DNA of 43,743 nt from Phreatobacter sp. (GTDB taxonomy: Bacteria > Pseudomonadota > Alphaproteobacteria > Rhizobiales > Phreatobacteraceae): NCBI RefSeq assembly GCF_022843985.1, contig NZ_JALHMP010000035.1:1-43743 (forward strand), written 5' to 3'. Of the stretch, positions 23,589 through 33,823 are shown piece by piece; the first letter of the stretch is position 1, and each line of letters begins with the position of its first letter. The notes under the pieces are model-generated. The model was not told the origin of the DNA and did no database searches. It saw only the letters and a list, made by a program, of their open reading frames with translations. A program made the position numbers and the translations under genes.

Positions 23589-24864
23589 ACAGCTGGCACT
23601 GACCCGCGACCTGACCGAACCGGAGCCCATTCCGGAAGCCGGTATCGCGCGCGCGACCGAGCTGATGCGATCAGGGCGCCTGTTCCGCTATGGCGAGATG
23701 GGAGCGGACCAGCTCGACGCCTCGCTCCTGGAAGAGGAATTCGCGGCCTTTGTCGGGCGGCGCTATTGCGTCGCGGTCAATTCCGGTGGCGCGGCGATCT
23801 TTCTCGCCCTGAAGCTTCTCGATGTAGAGCCGGGCGCACCGGTCCTCGTCAACGGATTCACGCTGGCCCCCGTGCCGGGTGCGATCCGCCATGCCGGCGC
23901 CAGACCCGTCATCGTCGAGATCGGCCAGGACTATTGCATCGACATCGACGACCTTGTCGCCAAGGCCCGCATGTCCGGCGCGAAGGTCCTCGTTCTCTCG
24001 CATATGCGCGGCCATATCGCCGACATGGACGCGGTCATGGCCGCCTGTACCGATCTCGGCCTCGCGCTGGTCGAGGACTGCGCCCATGCGCTCTGCGCGT
24101 CCTGGCGGGGTCGCGCCATCGGCACTTTCGGCGCGATCGGCGCCTTCAGCGCCCAGACCTACAAGCACCTGAACGCCGGTGAGGGTGGTTTTGTCGTCCT
24201 CGACGACGAGGACATGGCGGCGCGCGCGATCCTTCATTCCGGCAGCTATATGCTGCACGCCCAGCATCGCAGCGTTCCGCCCCCCGCGGTGATCGCCCGC
24301 TGGAGCGAAGAGACGCCGAATTTCAGCCTGCGCATGACTGCACTGGCCGCAGCGCTGCTGCGCTCGCAACTCGCAGAGCTTCCCCGCCGCGCCAGGCGCT
24401 GGAACGAGATCCATGATCGCATCGGCGCGCGCCTGTCCCGTTCGCAGCATGTCCGGCTGCCGCACCGCAGCCCCCACGAGAGCTATTCGGCGACCTCGGT
24501 GCAGTTCTCACTGCCGGGCCTGTCGATGGATGAGATCATCGCGGCGCTTGCCGCCTGCAAGGCACGCGGACTGCCGGTGAAATGGTTCGGCGGCGCCCGT
24601 CAGGTCGGCTTCACGAGCGCGCCGCGGCATTGGCGCTACGCGGGCGACCAGGGACCGCTGACTGCGACGCACCAGGTGCTCGCCAGCCTTTGCGATATCC
24701 GAACGCCCGTCACGCTGACGGACGAGGAATGCGACCTCATCGGCGACATCGTCTGTGAGGCCATCGAGACCGTGGTCCGGGCGTCTGCCTGGCCGCGCAA
24801 AGGCGCCGCCCCCGCCGGACACCTGGCGGACGGCTTCAGAACAACACGGGAGGATGATTCATGA
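23581..24864 (+). CDS. DegT/DnrJ/EryC1-family PLP aminotransferase inside the sulfonate importer operon
   Basis: A 427-residue fold-type I enzyme. Key features are NSGGAAIFLALKLL (PLP phosphate region, 67-80), VEDCAHA with Asp166 for the PLP nitrogen, and the Schiff-base Lys195 in FSAQTYKHLNAGEGGF. Active-site residues are intact. Family members normally aminate keto sugars or cyclitols, that is, secondary ketones. It starts at GTG 23581, 8 nt inside the ATPase gene, and its stop overlaps the binding protein start (ATGA), so it is embedded between importer subunits. A substrate with a C2 ketone or amine and a sulfonate would fit the pathway, for example the cysteinolate/3-hydroxy-2-oxopropanesulfonate pair. 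The family call is firm and the substrate is inference. Confidence 0.88.
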   Translation: MSEQLALTRDLTEPEPIPEAGIARATELMRSGRLFRYGEMGADQLDASLLEEEFAAFVGRRYCVAVNSGGAAIFLALKLLDVEPGAPVLVNGFTLAPVPGAIRHAGARPVIVEIGQDYCIDIDDLVAKARMSGAKVLVLSHMRGHIADMDAVMAACTDLGLALVEDCAHALCASWRGRAIGTFGAIGAFSAQTYKHLNAGEGGFVVLDDEDMAARAILHSGSYMLHAQHRSVPPPAVIARWSEETPNFSLRMTALAAALLRSQLAELPRRARRWNEIHDRIGARLSRSQHVRLPHRSPHESYSATSVQFSLPGLSMDEIIAALAACKARGLPVKWFGGARQVGFTSAPRHWRYAGDQGPLTATHQVLASLCDIRTPVTLTDEECDLIGDIVCEAIETVVRASAWPRKGAAPAGHLADGFRTTREDDS

Positions 24865-25910
24865 AGCGTTTGATCGCAGGACTTCTGGCCGCTGCATCGA
24901 TCGGGCTGGCGGCGCCCGCTGTCGCCCAGACCCCGACGCCCATCGGCGTCAGCTACCAGCCCTCGCTCTACTGGGCGCTGCCGTTCCACTACGCCACGGT
25001 GAAGGGCTGGTGGCGCGAGGTCGGACTCGCGCCGAACTTCACCACCTTCCCGGCCGGCGCGCCGCAGATTGCCGCGGCCCCCTCCCGGTCCTGGGATGTC
25101 GGCGGAACGGGCTCCGTTCCCGCCGTGCTCGGTGCGGTCCGCTTCAACATCCTGACCATCGGCATCACCAACGACGAATCCAAGACCAATGCGATGATGG
25201 TGCGCGGCGAGCGTTTCGACGCGGTCCGCGCCAATCCGCAGCTGCTGCGCGGCCAGCGCCTGCTTCTGACCACCAACTCCACCGTCGACTACGCGGCGCG
25301 CAAATGCCTGGTCAGCATGGGCCTTGCCGCCAACGACATGCAGTTCGTCAACCTCGGTCAGGCGCAGATCATCACCGCGCTGACCTCGAACAATGGCGAC
25401 TTCGCCGGCGTCTGGGCACCGAACACCTACACGCTCGAGGAGCGCGCCAACGCCCGCTACCTGTGCTCTGGCGCCGAGGCGGGGGCTATCGTTCCCGGCG
25501 CCCTCGTGGTGCGTGCCGACTTCGCCCGCGAGCGTCCCGATGACGTGGCGAAGTTCCTCGCCGTCTATCTGCGTGGCTGGTCCTGGGCCAAGGCGAACCC
25601 GGCGGAAGCCCGCGCCCTCGCCCTCGATTTCTACAAGCAGGGTGGGCTCGAAGTGTCGCCCCGGGCGATGGACCAGGAATTCGCCCTCCGTCCGACCTTC
25701 GGCCTCGACGAGCAGTTGCGCATGATGGCGCGCGGCGCCTCCGGCTCGACGGTCGACGGCTGGTTCGGCGAGATCGGCAAGTTCATCACCGATGTCGGCA
25801 CGATCCCCACGAACCCGGCACCGGCAAGCTACATCTCGGACGATTTCCTCAAGCGTGTGGCCGCAGACGCGCGTCTGCGCGCCTTCGCCACCGAGTTCGA
25901 CAGGCGCTGA
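24861..25910 (+). CDS. ABC transporter substrate-binding protein, SsuA/TauA-like
   Basis: A 349-residue periplasmic protein. Signal peptide MKRLIAGLLAAASIGLA with cleavage near PAVAQ. Mature features are YATVKGWWREVGL, DVGGTGSVPAVLGA and GDFAGVWAPNTYTLEE. The start overlaps the aminotransferase stop (ATGA). It belongs to the same broad family as the protein at 3897 but is clearly distinct in sequence. It would deliver the sulfonate to the permeases at 21204-22773. A hairpin (25948-25969) follows before hpsN and may reduce read-through. Confidence 0.88.
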   Translation: MKRLIAGLLAAASIGLAAPAVAQTPTPIGVSYQPSLYWALPFHYATVKGWWREVGLAPNFTTFPAGAPQIAAAPSRSWDVGGTGSVPAVLGAVRFNILTIGITNDESKTNAMMVRGERFDAVRANPQLLRGQRLLLTTNSTVDYAARKCLVSMGLAANDMQFVNLGQAQIITALTSNNGDFAGVWAPNTYTLEERANARYLCSGAEAGAIVPGALVVRADFARERPDDVAKFLAVYLRGWSWAKANPAEARALALDFYKQGGLEVSPRAMDQEFALRPTFGLDEQLRMMARGASGSTVDGWFGEIGKFITDVGTIPTNPAPASYISDDFLKRVAADARLRAFATEFDRR

Positions 25911-27310
<1,400 letters not shown>

Positions 27311-27311
<1 letters not shown>

Positions 27312-28087
27312 TGGCCTTCGCGCTCGCCCCGCTCTTCGATCTCACTGGCCGCACCGCCCTCGTCACCGGCGGCAATAGCGGCATCGGCCTCGCCATCGCC
27401 CGCGCGCTCGGCCTCGCCGGAGCGAGCGTCATTCTGCTGGCGCGGCGCAGCGCGGACCTGGAGGCGGCTGCAGCCCGGCTGCGGAGCGATGACGGGATCA
27501 CCGCATCGGTCGTCGTCGCCGACCTGGCGGCGCCGGATTTCATCCCGCCGCTGTTGGCAAAGCTCGCACCGGAGCGGAACCCGATCGACATCCTCGTCAA
27601 CGCCGCCGGCGTGAACCTGCGTCAACCCTTCGGCGCGGTGACGGCCGAGAGCTTCGACCTGCACATGGCGCTGCATCTGCGCGCGCCCTTCCTTCTGGTC
27701 CAGTCTCTGTGTCCCTTCATGGCGGCGCGCGGATGGGGACGCGTCCTCAACATCGCATCGCTGCAGAGTACGCGCGCCTTCCCCAACAGCGCCCCTTACG
27801 GCGCGGCGAAAGGAGGGGTCGTCCAGCTCACCCGCGCCATCGCCGAGGAATGGTCCCGCCGCGGCGTGACCTGCAACGCCATAGCGCCCGGCTTCTTTCC
27901 GACGCCACTGACAGAACCGGTCTTCGCCGATCCCGTGCGGGCCGCCCGCAATGCCGACCAGACGGCAATCGGCCGCAACGGGCGCCTGGAAGACCTGTAC
28001 GGCGCCAGCGTGTTCCTCGCCTCGGACGCGTCGCTCTATGTCACCGGCCAGACCCTCGCCGTCGATGGCGGCTTCACTGCCAAGTGA
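27311..28087 (+). CDS. Short-chain dehydrogenase, possible DHPS 2-dehydrogenase
   Basis: A 258-residue classical [11 protein letters not shown] (19-26), NAAG (97-100), Ser150, Tyr163 and Lys167 (APYGAAKGG) and the ending [14 protein letters not shown]. Arg45/Arg46 after the second strand (LLARRS) suggest NADP(H) use. Its start overlaps the hpsN stop by one base. In known DHPS degraders two 2-dehydrogenases (HpsO, HpsP) racemise DHPS via the 2-oxo compound; this SDR and the following alcohol dehydrogenase are the obvious counterparts. I did not assign O or P individually. Confidence 0.85.
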
Positions 28088-28111
28088 AGGCGAACACAGG
28101 ATCCGATTCGC

Positions 28112-29113
28112 ATGAAGGCCCTCGTCTATCTCGGTCCCAACCGCCTCGTCCATCGCGACGAGCCCGATCCCGTCCCGAACCCGGGCGAGGTTCTCGTCCG
28201 GGTCGAGGCGGTCGGCATCTGCGGCTCCGACATGCATGCCTATCATGGCCATGACAGCCGCCGCCCGCCGCCGCTTATCCTCGGCCACGAAGCGGCGGGC
28301 CGCATCGTCGGCGGCCCCTGGGATGGCCAGCGCGTGACCATCAACCCGCTGGTGGTCGATCCGAGCTGCCCCTATGCGATCGAGGGACGCTGGCACCTCT
28401 CGCCCTCGCGGCAGATCATCTCCATGCCGCCGCGTGCCGGCGCATTCGCCGAACTCGTGACCATCCCGGAGCGCAATGTCGTCGCCATTCCCGACGACCT
28501 GCCGATCGAGATGGCCGCCCTGGCGGAGCCGATTGCGGTGGCCTGGCATGCGGTGCGGCTCGGCGTCGAGCGGCTGCATCAGCCCCTGGCCGCCTGCCGC
28601 ACCGTCGTGCTTGGCGGCGGCGCGATCGGGCTGGCATCCGCCCTGGTCGCACGGCTTTTCGGCGCCCGGCGGATCAGCCTCGGCGAACCCAATCCCCTGC
28701 GCCGCCGCACCATCGGCGAGCACGAGGGTTTCGATGTCTATGCGCCGGGTGGCGCCACCGACCCGGCCGACAACAGCGTCGACCTCGTCATCGACGCCGT
28801 TGGGGCCGATGCCACCCGCGCCGCCGCCTCGGCCATGGTCCGCCCCGGCGGGGTCATCGTCCATGCCGGGCTTCTGCCGGGCACCGACGGGCTCGACCTG
28901 CGCAAGATCACGCTTCAGGAGGTCACGCTGACAGGGACCTATTGCTACACGCCGACCGATTTCGCCCAGACGGTTGCAGCCCTCGCCGCCCGGTCGCTGG
29001 GCACGCTGCGCTGGTTCGAGGAGCGGCCGCTCGCCGGGGGACCGGGAGCTTTCGCGGATATCGACGCCGGTGCGACCCCGGCCGCCAAGATCATCCTGCG
29101 CTGCGGCGCCTGA
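28112..29113 (+). CDS. Medium-chain alcohol dehydrogenase lacking the structural zinc site, possible DHPS 2-dehydrogenase
   Basis: A 333-residue MDR-family dehydrogenase. Catalytic zinc ligands are present (Cys37 in GICGSDMH, His59-Glu60 in LGHEAAG), as is the Rossmann region (VVLGGGAIGLASALVARLFGA). The structural-zinc lobe, usually four Cys in about 15 residues, has only Cys86 (DPSCPYAIEGRWHLSPSRQ); the surrounding loop is otherwise conserved in position. The second cofactor strand ends SLGEPNPLRRRT. It lies 24 nt after the SDR and ends 16 nt from the convergent comC. It probably works with the SDR in inverting the C2 hydroxyl of DHPS or processing the product of the DegT enzyme. Confidence 0.85.
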   Translation: MKALVYLGPNRLVHRDEPDPVPNPGEVLVRVEAVGICGSDMHAYHGHDSRRPPPLILGHEAAGRIVGGPWDGQRVTINPLVVDPSCPYAIEGRWHLSPSRQIISMPPRAGAFAELVTIPERNVVAIPDDLPIEMAALAEPIAVAWHAVRLGVERLHQPLAACRTVVLGGGAIGLASALVARLFGARRISLGEPNPLRRRTIGEHEGFDVYAPGGATDPADNSVDLVIDAVGADATRAAASAMVRPGGVIVHAGLLPGTDGLDLRKITLQEVTLTGTYCYTPTDFAQTVAALAARSLGTLRWFEERPLAGGPGAFADIDAGATPAAKIILRCGA

Positions 29114-29129
29114 CCGCCGCCTGTGACCC

Positions 29130-30098
29130 TCACCAGGCCGCGGTCAGCCCCTCGGCCTCGGCCTTCCGGCGCAAGCCGAGCCGCCGCTGGCCAGGCAGAC
29201 GCGCGCCGGCCTGCGCCTCGATCATGCCGGCAAGCCTCGACAGGCGCTCGGCGAGATGATCCCCGCCCATGGCGGCGGGATCGATGACGATGACCAGTTG
29301 CCCGGTGCGCGGGGGTCCGCCCTCCCCGTCCAGGAAGGATGAGGCCTCCGCCGCGAGATGCGCGCCGACCAGCGCCGCGGCGAGGATCTCGATCATCAGC
29401 GCCAGGGTCGCCCCCTTGGCATCGCCCATCGGCGTCATCGTGCCCGCGAGCGCAGCCGCCGCATCGGTGGTCGGCCGCCCGTCGGCATCAAGCGCCCAGC
29501 CTTCCGGGATGGTTTCGCCCTTCTGATGCGCGGCGGCGATCGGTCCACGTGCCACCTTCGACATCGCCATGTCGATGACGACGGGTTCGCGGCCCTTGAG
29601 CGGCGCGGCAAAGGCGAGGGGGTTGGTGCCGAACACCGCCTTTGATCCGCCCCAGGGCGCGATCGCACCGGGTGTGTTGGCGAACATCAGGGCCACGAGA
29701 CCCTGTTCCGCCAGAGCTTCGACATGGAGACCCGCGGCGCCGCAATGGTTGGAGTTGCTGATCGGTGCGCAGGCGATCCCCTGCGCGCGGGCGACCGCCG
29801 GGAGCTCGGCGATCACCAGATCGATCGCCGGATAGGCGAAACCATCCCTGGCATCCACCGCCAGAACGCCCGGACGGGGATGCGACGCGGCGGGTGTCGC
29901 GCGGCCATCGATCTTGCCCGCGCGGAGCATGGTCAGATAGGTCGGCACGCGGGACAGCCCGTGCCCCTTGAGGCCGTCGGCCTCGGCGCGGACGAGCGCG
30001 CGCGCGACCGAGAGCGCGTTCCCGGCGCTTGCGCCTTCGGCTTCGAACCTGCCTGCGACATGGGCGATACCGTCGGCGATCGACAAGGTGCGGCTCAT
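29130..30098 (-). CDS. comC: (R)-sulfolactate dehydrogenase, malate/L-lactate dehydrogenase type 2 family (ComC-like)
   Basis: A 322-residue NAD(P)-dependent 2-hydroxyacid dehydrogenase of the LDH2/MDHG2 family. Family residues are HGLSR (46-50) and SNSNHCGAAGLH (His118), plus AMSKVARGPIAAAHQKGETIP for cofactor contacts. ComC interconverts (R)-sulfolactate and 3-sulfopyruvate. ATG 30098 overlaps the slcC stop (ATGA), with AAGGAG 7 nt upstream; an extension to 30146 would sit inside slcC. Paired with slcC it makes a racemase-like route. The family also contains malate and ureidoglycolate dehydrogenases, so the assignment depends on the suyAB/slcC context. Confidence 0.82.
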   Translation of the reverse strand: MSRTLSIADGIAHVAGRFEAEGASAGNALSVARALVRAEADGLKGHGLSRVPTYLTMLRAGKIDGRATPAASHPRPGVLAVDARDGFAYPAIDLVIAELPAVARAQGIACAPISNSNHCGAAGLHVEALAEQGLVALMFANTPGAIAPWGGSKAVFGTNPLAFAAPLKGREPVVIDMAMSKVARGPIAAAHQKGETIPEGWALDADGRPTTDAAAALAGTMTPMGDAKGATLALMIEILAAALVGAHLAAEASSFLDGEGGPPRTGQLVIVIDPAAMGGDHLAERLSRLAGMIEAQAGARLPGQRRLGLRRKAEAEGLTAAW

Positions 30099-31036
30099 GC
30101 AGGAACTCCTTCCAGGGCGCGACGGACGGCTTCGACAGTCACCCATGAGACGCGCGTGTTCGATTCAGCCGTCACCCCGGCGATATGCGGGGTGAGGATC
30201 AGGTTGGGGCAGCCGACAAAGATCTCCGCCTTGTCTGCCTTCAGGGGCTCGACAGCGAAGACATCGAGCGCCGCTCCGCCGATCGTTCCGGCCTTCAGCG
30301 CCGCGACGAGCGCTGCTTCGTCGACGACACCGCCCCTGGCGGCGTTGATCAGGATCGCGTCGGGTTTCATGGCGGCGAGCTCCGTGGCCCCGATGCAGTC
30401 CCGCGTTGCGGCGGTCAGAGGGACATGCAGGCTGAGCACATCGCTGAGCCGCAGGAGATCGTCGAACGCGACCGGTTGGACGCCAAGCGACCGGAAGGCC
30501 GGATCATCCGCGCCAAGGAACGGGTCATGGGCGAGGATCGTGACGCCGAAAGGCACGGCCCGGCGGGCCGTCTCGCGGGCGATCGCCCCGAATCCGAGCA
30601 GGCCGAGGCTCTTGCCCATCAGTTCACGGCCCATCAGGTCGGTGCGCGGCCACTGGCCGGCGCTGACCCGGTCGGTTGCGAACCAGGCGCGGCGGAGCAG
30701 CATCAGGGCGGCGGAGATGACATATTCGGCAACCGAGGCGTCATTCGCTCCCGTAGCGGGAAACACCGCGATGCCCCGGCCGGCGCAGGCTTCAACGTCG
30801 ATATTGTCGAGCCCGACGCCCAGCCGTCCGATCGCCTTCAACCGCGGCGCAGCTGCCAGCAGTTCCGGGCGCACCTGCGTCCGGTTGCGCACGATCAGCC
30901 CGCGCGCTTCCGCCAGCAAAGCGAGGAGCGCTTCCGGACGGTCGACCAGCGTGGGGTCGTAGTGAACGTCGAAGCCGGCCAGCCCCCCGGTGATCGCCGC
31001 CTCATCCATGAATTCGCTGATGACAATATCGGGCAT
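30095..31036 (-). CDS. slcC: (S)-sulfolactate dehydrogenase (SlcC-like), D-2-hydroxyacid dehydrogenase family
   Basis: A 313-residue NAD-dependent dehydrogenase. It has the SlcC-like start PDIVISEFMDE, the cofactor motif LGFGAIA (147-153), and catalytic Arg234 (NAARGG), Glu263 (AVEP) and His284 (TPHIAG). SlcC oxidises (S)-sulfolactate to 3-sulfopyruvate, which ComC reduces to the (R) form used by SuyAB. It begins 9 nt after the suyZ-like gene and overlaps comC. 3-Phosphoglycerate dehydrogenase-like function is the alternative, but the length (no C-terminal ACT domain) and location favour SlcC. Confidence 0.85.
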   Translation of the reverse strand: MPDIVISEFMDEAAITGGLAGFDVHYDPTLVDRPEALLALLAEARGLIVRNRTQVRPELLAAAPRLKAIGRLGVGLDNIDVEACAGRGIAVFPATGANDASVAEYVISAALMLLRRAWFATDRVSAGQWPRTDLMGRELMGKSLGLLGFGAIARETARRAVPFGVTILAHDPFLGADDPAFRSLGVQPVAFDDLLRLSDVLSLHVPLTAATRDCIGATELAAMKPDAILINAARGGVVDEAALVAALKAGTIGGAALDVFAVEPLKADKAEIFVGCPNLILTPHIAGVTAESNTRVSWVTVEAVRRALEGVPA

Positions 31037-31045
31037 GGCGCGTTC

Positions 31046-32077
31046 TCAGCCGAGGAGTGTGAGACCAGTGACGACGACGAGGAGGATCCAGAGGGTCGCC
31101 CCGACGAACACCGCGCCATGGCGCCATCCGATGGCGCGCAGCGCGGCGAAGGAGGTACCAAGCCCCAGTGCCGCGATCGCGACGAGGAGTCCGAGGCCCG
31201 AGGCCTGGATCAGTGCTGAGCGGATCGGGGCATAGGCGAGGCTCGCGGCCAGGGCGGGCTGGGCGCTCATCCATGTGTTGAAGCCACAGAGAGCGATGAA
31301 GACGAAGGCGAAAACGGGGGCTGGAACCTTGGCGCTCCCGGTCGCCTCCCCTTGCCGGGTGAACCACCAGCCGATGCCGACGACGACCGGCAGAAGCAGA
31401 AAGACGCGGAACAGCTTGACGATCACGGCCGTGTCGCCGGTGGCCTCGGACACCGCATAGCCGGCGCCCACCACCTGCGCCATGTCGTGGATCGTCGCGC
31501 CCAGCATGATTCCCGTCGTGCGCGCGTCGAACCCCAGCGCGGCGCAGAGCGGGGGATAGGCCAGCATCACGACGGTGGAGAGGACATTCGCCATCACGAC
31601 CGCGAAGGCGACATCCGCACTCTTGTTTGGCGAGTTCGGCACCACGGTCGCGGTCGCCAGAGTCGCGGACGCCCCACAGACGGCATTGGCGGCACCCGCA
31701 AGGGCGCCATAACCGGCCTCCCGGCCCATGAGGCGGGCCAGCGCCATGGCCAGGATGATGGTCGTGGCCATGGACAGGATGACGAGGAGGGCAACGCCGA
31801 GACCGAGGCCGGCGATGTCACCGAGAGCGATACGCAGGCCGAGGAGACCGATCGCCCAGCGCAGCAGCTTCTTCACGCAGAAGGTCAGGCCGGGCTGGAA
31901 CGTGGCCCGGCTGGCGATCCCGTTCAGCGCGACGCCGATGATCAATGCGATCACCATGGCCGGCAGGGCCAGCCGCCCGCCGGACAGGACGGCGAGCGCT
32001 GGCTCAGCGAGCGCCGCCGCCAGCGCAACAAGGCCGGCGAGGGCGAGGCCCGGGACCAGGGGCGAGAGGATGCTCAT
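31046..32077 (-). CDS. suyZ: YeiH/UPF0324-family membrane protein, putative sulfite/sulfate exporter (SuyZ-like)
   Basis: A 343-residue integral membrane protein with about ten hydrophobic helices. The family signature is GATIHDMAQVVGAGYAVSE, with AANAVCGASATLATATVV upstream and NKSADVAFAVVMANVLSTVVML. The family is often found in sulfolactate and sulfonate gene clusters, where it is proposed to remove the toxic sulfite, or sulfate, released by the lyase. It lies between suyB (79 nt) and slcC (9 nt). The export direction and ion are inferred from neighbours. Confidence 0.8.
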   Translation of the reverse strand: MSILSPLVPGLALAGLVALAAALAEPALAVLSGGRLALPAMVIALIIGVALNGIASRATFQPGLTFCVKKLLRWAIGLLGLRIALGDIAGLGLGVALLVILSMATTIILAMALARLMGREAGYGALAGAANAVCGASATLATATVVPNSPNKSADVAFAVVMANVLSTVVMLAYPPLCAALGFDARTTGIMLGATIHDMAQVVGAGYAVSEATGDTAVIVKLFRVFLLLPVVVGIGWWFTRQGEATGSAKVPAPVFAFVFIALCGFNTWMSAQPALAASLAYAPIRSALIQASGLGLLVAIAALGLGTSFAALRAIGWRHGAVFVGATLWILLVVVTGLTLLG

Positions 32078-32156
32078 GCGCCCATCCTGGGCGATATGGC
32101 ACCGGCCCCGGCCGGGCCCCCCCTGCGCTTGGTCCGCAGGGCGACCGCTGTCGCGG

Positions 32157-33437
32157 TCACGCCGAGCGGTAGAGCTTGGTCATCACGAACTCGCGGTGGC
32201 CAAGCGCTTCCGCCGCCGTCAGCCGCCCATTGGCGGTGCGCACGATGTTGGCGATCAGCGCATCGCCCGCCTCGGGGATCGTCATGTCGCGGCGCAGGAT
32301 CCCCGACACGTCGACATCGATATGTTCGGGCATGGTCCGCATGGTCTGCGGATTGCCGGTGATCTTGATGACGGGCACGATCGGGTTGCCGATGACGTTG
32401 CCCTGTCCCGTGGGGAACGTGTGCACCACGTAACCGCCGGCGGCCATCAGGGTCACGCATTCGGCAGCGGCCGAGGACGTGTCCATGAAATAGAGCCCGG
32501 GCCCCCTGGCCGGTGCCTCTGCCGGCTGCAGGATGTCGATATAGGTCGAGTTGCGACCGATTTTCTCGAGATTGCCGAGCGCCTTCTCCTCGATGGTCGA
32601 CAGTCCGCCCTTGATATTGCCCTTGGTCGGCTGCGAGTCGGAGAGATCGGAGGTCTTGAACTGCTCGATCACGTCGTCCTGATAGGCCTTCCACATCTTG
32701 TACCAGCGCTCGCCGACCTCCGGGGTGGCCGCGCGCGCCTTGCACAGATGTTCCGCACCGGTGATCTCGGAGGTTTCGCCGAACACGCCATAGATGCCCT
32801 TCGGCAGAAGCTTGTCATACATGTTGCCGACGGTCGGGCAGGAGGACAGCCCCGTGGTCGTGTCGCTTTCGCCGCATTTGGTCGAGACCCAGAGCTCGGC
32901 AATGTCGCATTTCTCGCGCTGAAGCTCTGACGCCCATTGCACGAATTCCTTGGCGACATAGGACGCCTTGGCGATCGTGCCGATGTCGCCGACACCCTCG
33001 ATCCCGAAGCCGACGACCGGCTTGCCGGTCTTGGCAATGCCATCGACGATGATCTTGGTCCAGCCGTCCTCGATCCCGATCACCACCACCGCAGCGACAT
33101 TCGGGTTCGAGCCGATGCCGATCAGGGTGCGGAAATGCAGGTCGAGGTCTTCGCCGAACTGCAGGCGGCCATAGGCGTGGGGCAGGGCGAGCGTGCCCTT
33201 GACGTTGTTGGCGACGGCTTCACAGGCCGCGTTCGACAGGTCGTCGAGCGGCAGGATCACCACGTGGTTGCGGACCCCAACGCGCCCGTTCTCGCGCCGC
33301 CATCCCATGAAGGAGGAGGCGGCGGCCGTGGTACGGCGTTTGGGTTTGGGCGCCTTGAAGGCGGGCACATCGATCTTCCGGCCCTTGATCTGGGCGAGCC
33401 GGTTCCGGTTGAGGTCGAAATTGGCGACGATCGTCAT
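32157..33437 (-). CDS. suyB: (2R)-sulfolactate sulfo-lyase large subunit SuyB
   Basis: A 426-residue protein of the altronate/galactarate dehydratase-like (UxaA/GarD C-terminal) family. Motifs are [13 protein letters not shown] (51-63), [15 protein letters not shown] (185-199, with Cys188), [12 protein letters not shown], and the C-terminal [12 protein letters not shown]. With SuyA it cleaves (R)-sulfolactate to pyruvate and sulfite, the desulfonation step of the pathway. About 40 residues precede the conserved [10 protein letters not shown] core, including a basic [11 protein letters not shown] stretch of unclear role. ATG 33437 is preceded by GAGGAGA; suyA ends 13 nt upstream. Confidence 0.9.
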   Translation of the reverse strand: MTIVANFDLNRNRLAQIKGRKIDVPAFKAPKPKRRTTAAASSFMGWRRENGRVGVRNHVVILPLDDLSNAACEAVANNVKGTLALPHAYGRLQFGEDLDLHFRTLIGIGSNPNVAAVVVIGIEDGWTKIIVDGIAKTGKPVVGFGIEGVGDIGTIAKASYVAKEFVQWASELQREKCDIAELWVSTKCGESDTTTGLSSCPTVGNMYDKLLPKGIYGVFGETSEITGAEHLCKARAATPEVGERWYKMWKAYQDDVIEQFKTSDLSDSQPTKGNIKGGLSTIEEKALGNLEKIGRNSTYIDILQPAEAPARGPGLYFMDTSSAAAECVTLMAAGGYVVHTFPTGQGNVIGNPIVPVIKITGNPQTMRTMPEHIDVDVSGILRRDMTIPEAGDALIANIVRTANGRLTAAEALGHREFVMTKLYRSA

Positions 33438-33450
33438 GACGGATCTCTCC

Positions 33451-33738
33451 TCACCAGCGCTTGGTCTTGAGATTGTGGACGTGGACGTAGTCGCCCTTGG
33501 CGGCCGGGCCGATGATCTTGCCGATGTCCTGGCCGTATTTGATGGCCGTGTCGCCGGCCTTGAGGTCCTTCAGCGCCACCTTGTGGCCGATCGGCACGTC
33601 GGCTTTGGCGGTGAGTTCGAAGGACGAATTGTCGTGGGTGACCACGCACAGCATTTTCGTGCCGGCCTTCAGGCCTTCGACCACGACCACGCCGACATTA
33701 TCCGCCGTCTCATGCACGAGCAGGTGCGGCTTGCTCAT
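33451..33738 (-). CDS. suyA: (2R)-sulfolactate sulfo-lyase small subunit SuyA
   Basis: A 95-residue SAF/UxaA N-terminal-like domain: [58 protein letters not shown]. SuyA is the small partner of SuyB. ATG 33738 is favoured because GGGAGGG is 5 nt upstream; the frame is open to 33759. It is the first gene of the suyA-suyB-suyZ-slcC-comC operon; a good promoter overlapping a palindrome is at 33796-33823. Confidence 0.92.
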   Translation of the reverse strand: MSKPHLLVHETADNVGVVVVEGLKAGTKMLCVVTHDNSSFELTAKADVPIGHKVALKDLKAGDTAIKYGQDIGKIIGPAAKGDYVHVHNLKTKRW

Positions 33739-33795
33739 CAAATCCCTCCCGGAACGCATGTCTGACCGCCGTTCTCGACGGCCGCTCGGGAATGT

Positions 33796-33823
33796 CTTAT
33801 ATAAGTTATATGATAGATGACAA
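33796..33823 (-). promoter_or_regulatory. suyA promoter overlapping palindromic operator, divergent with the gntR gene
   Basis: On the - strand TTGTCA (33823-33818, 5/6 match) and TATAAG (33801-33796, 5/6 match) are 16 bp apart, a strong promoter for suyA. The region contains two overlapping perfect palindromes, CTTATATAAG (33796-33805) and ATATAA-G-TTATAT (33799-33811). These are typical of AT-rich GntR-family operators and are unusual in this GC-rich DNA. Binding would block suyA transcription and probably also the gntR gene, whose ATG (33810) lies within the element. Confidence 0.65.

Noticed and set aside
33792-33809. Start of the suy-linked GntR regulator at ATG 33792
   Set aside because: It lies just upstream of the palindromic operator and has no RBS; 33810 is preferred, though the choice is not certain.
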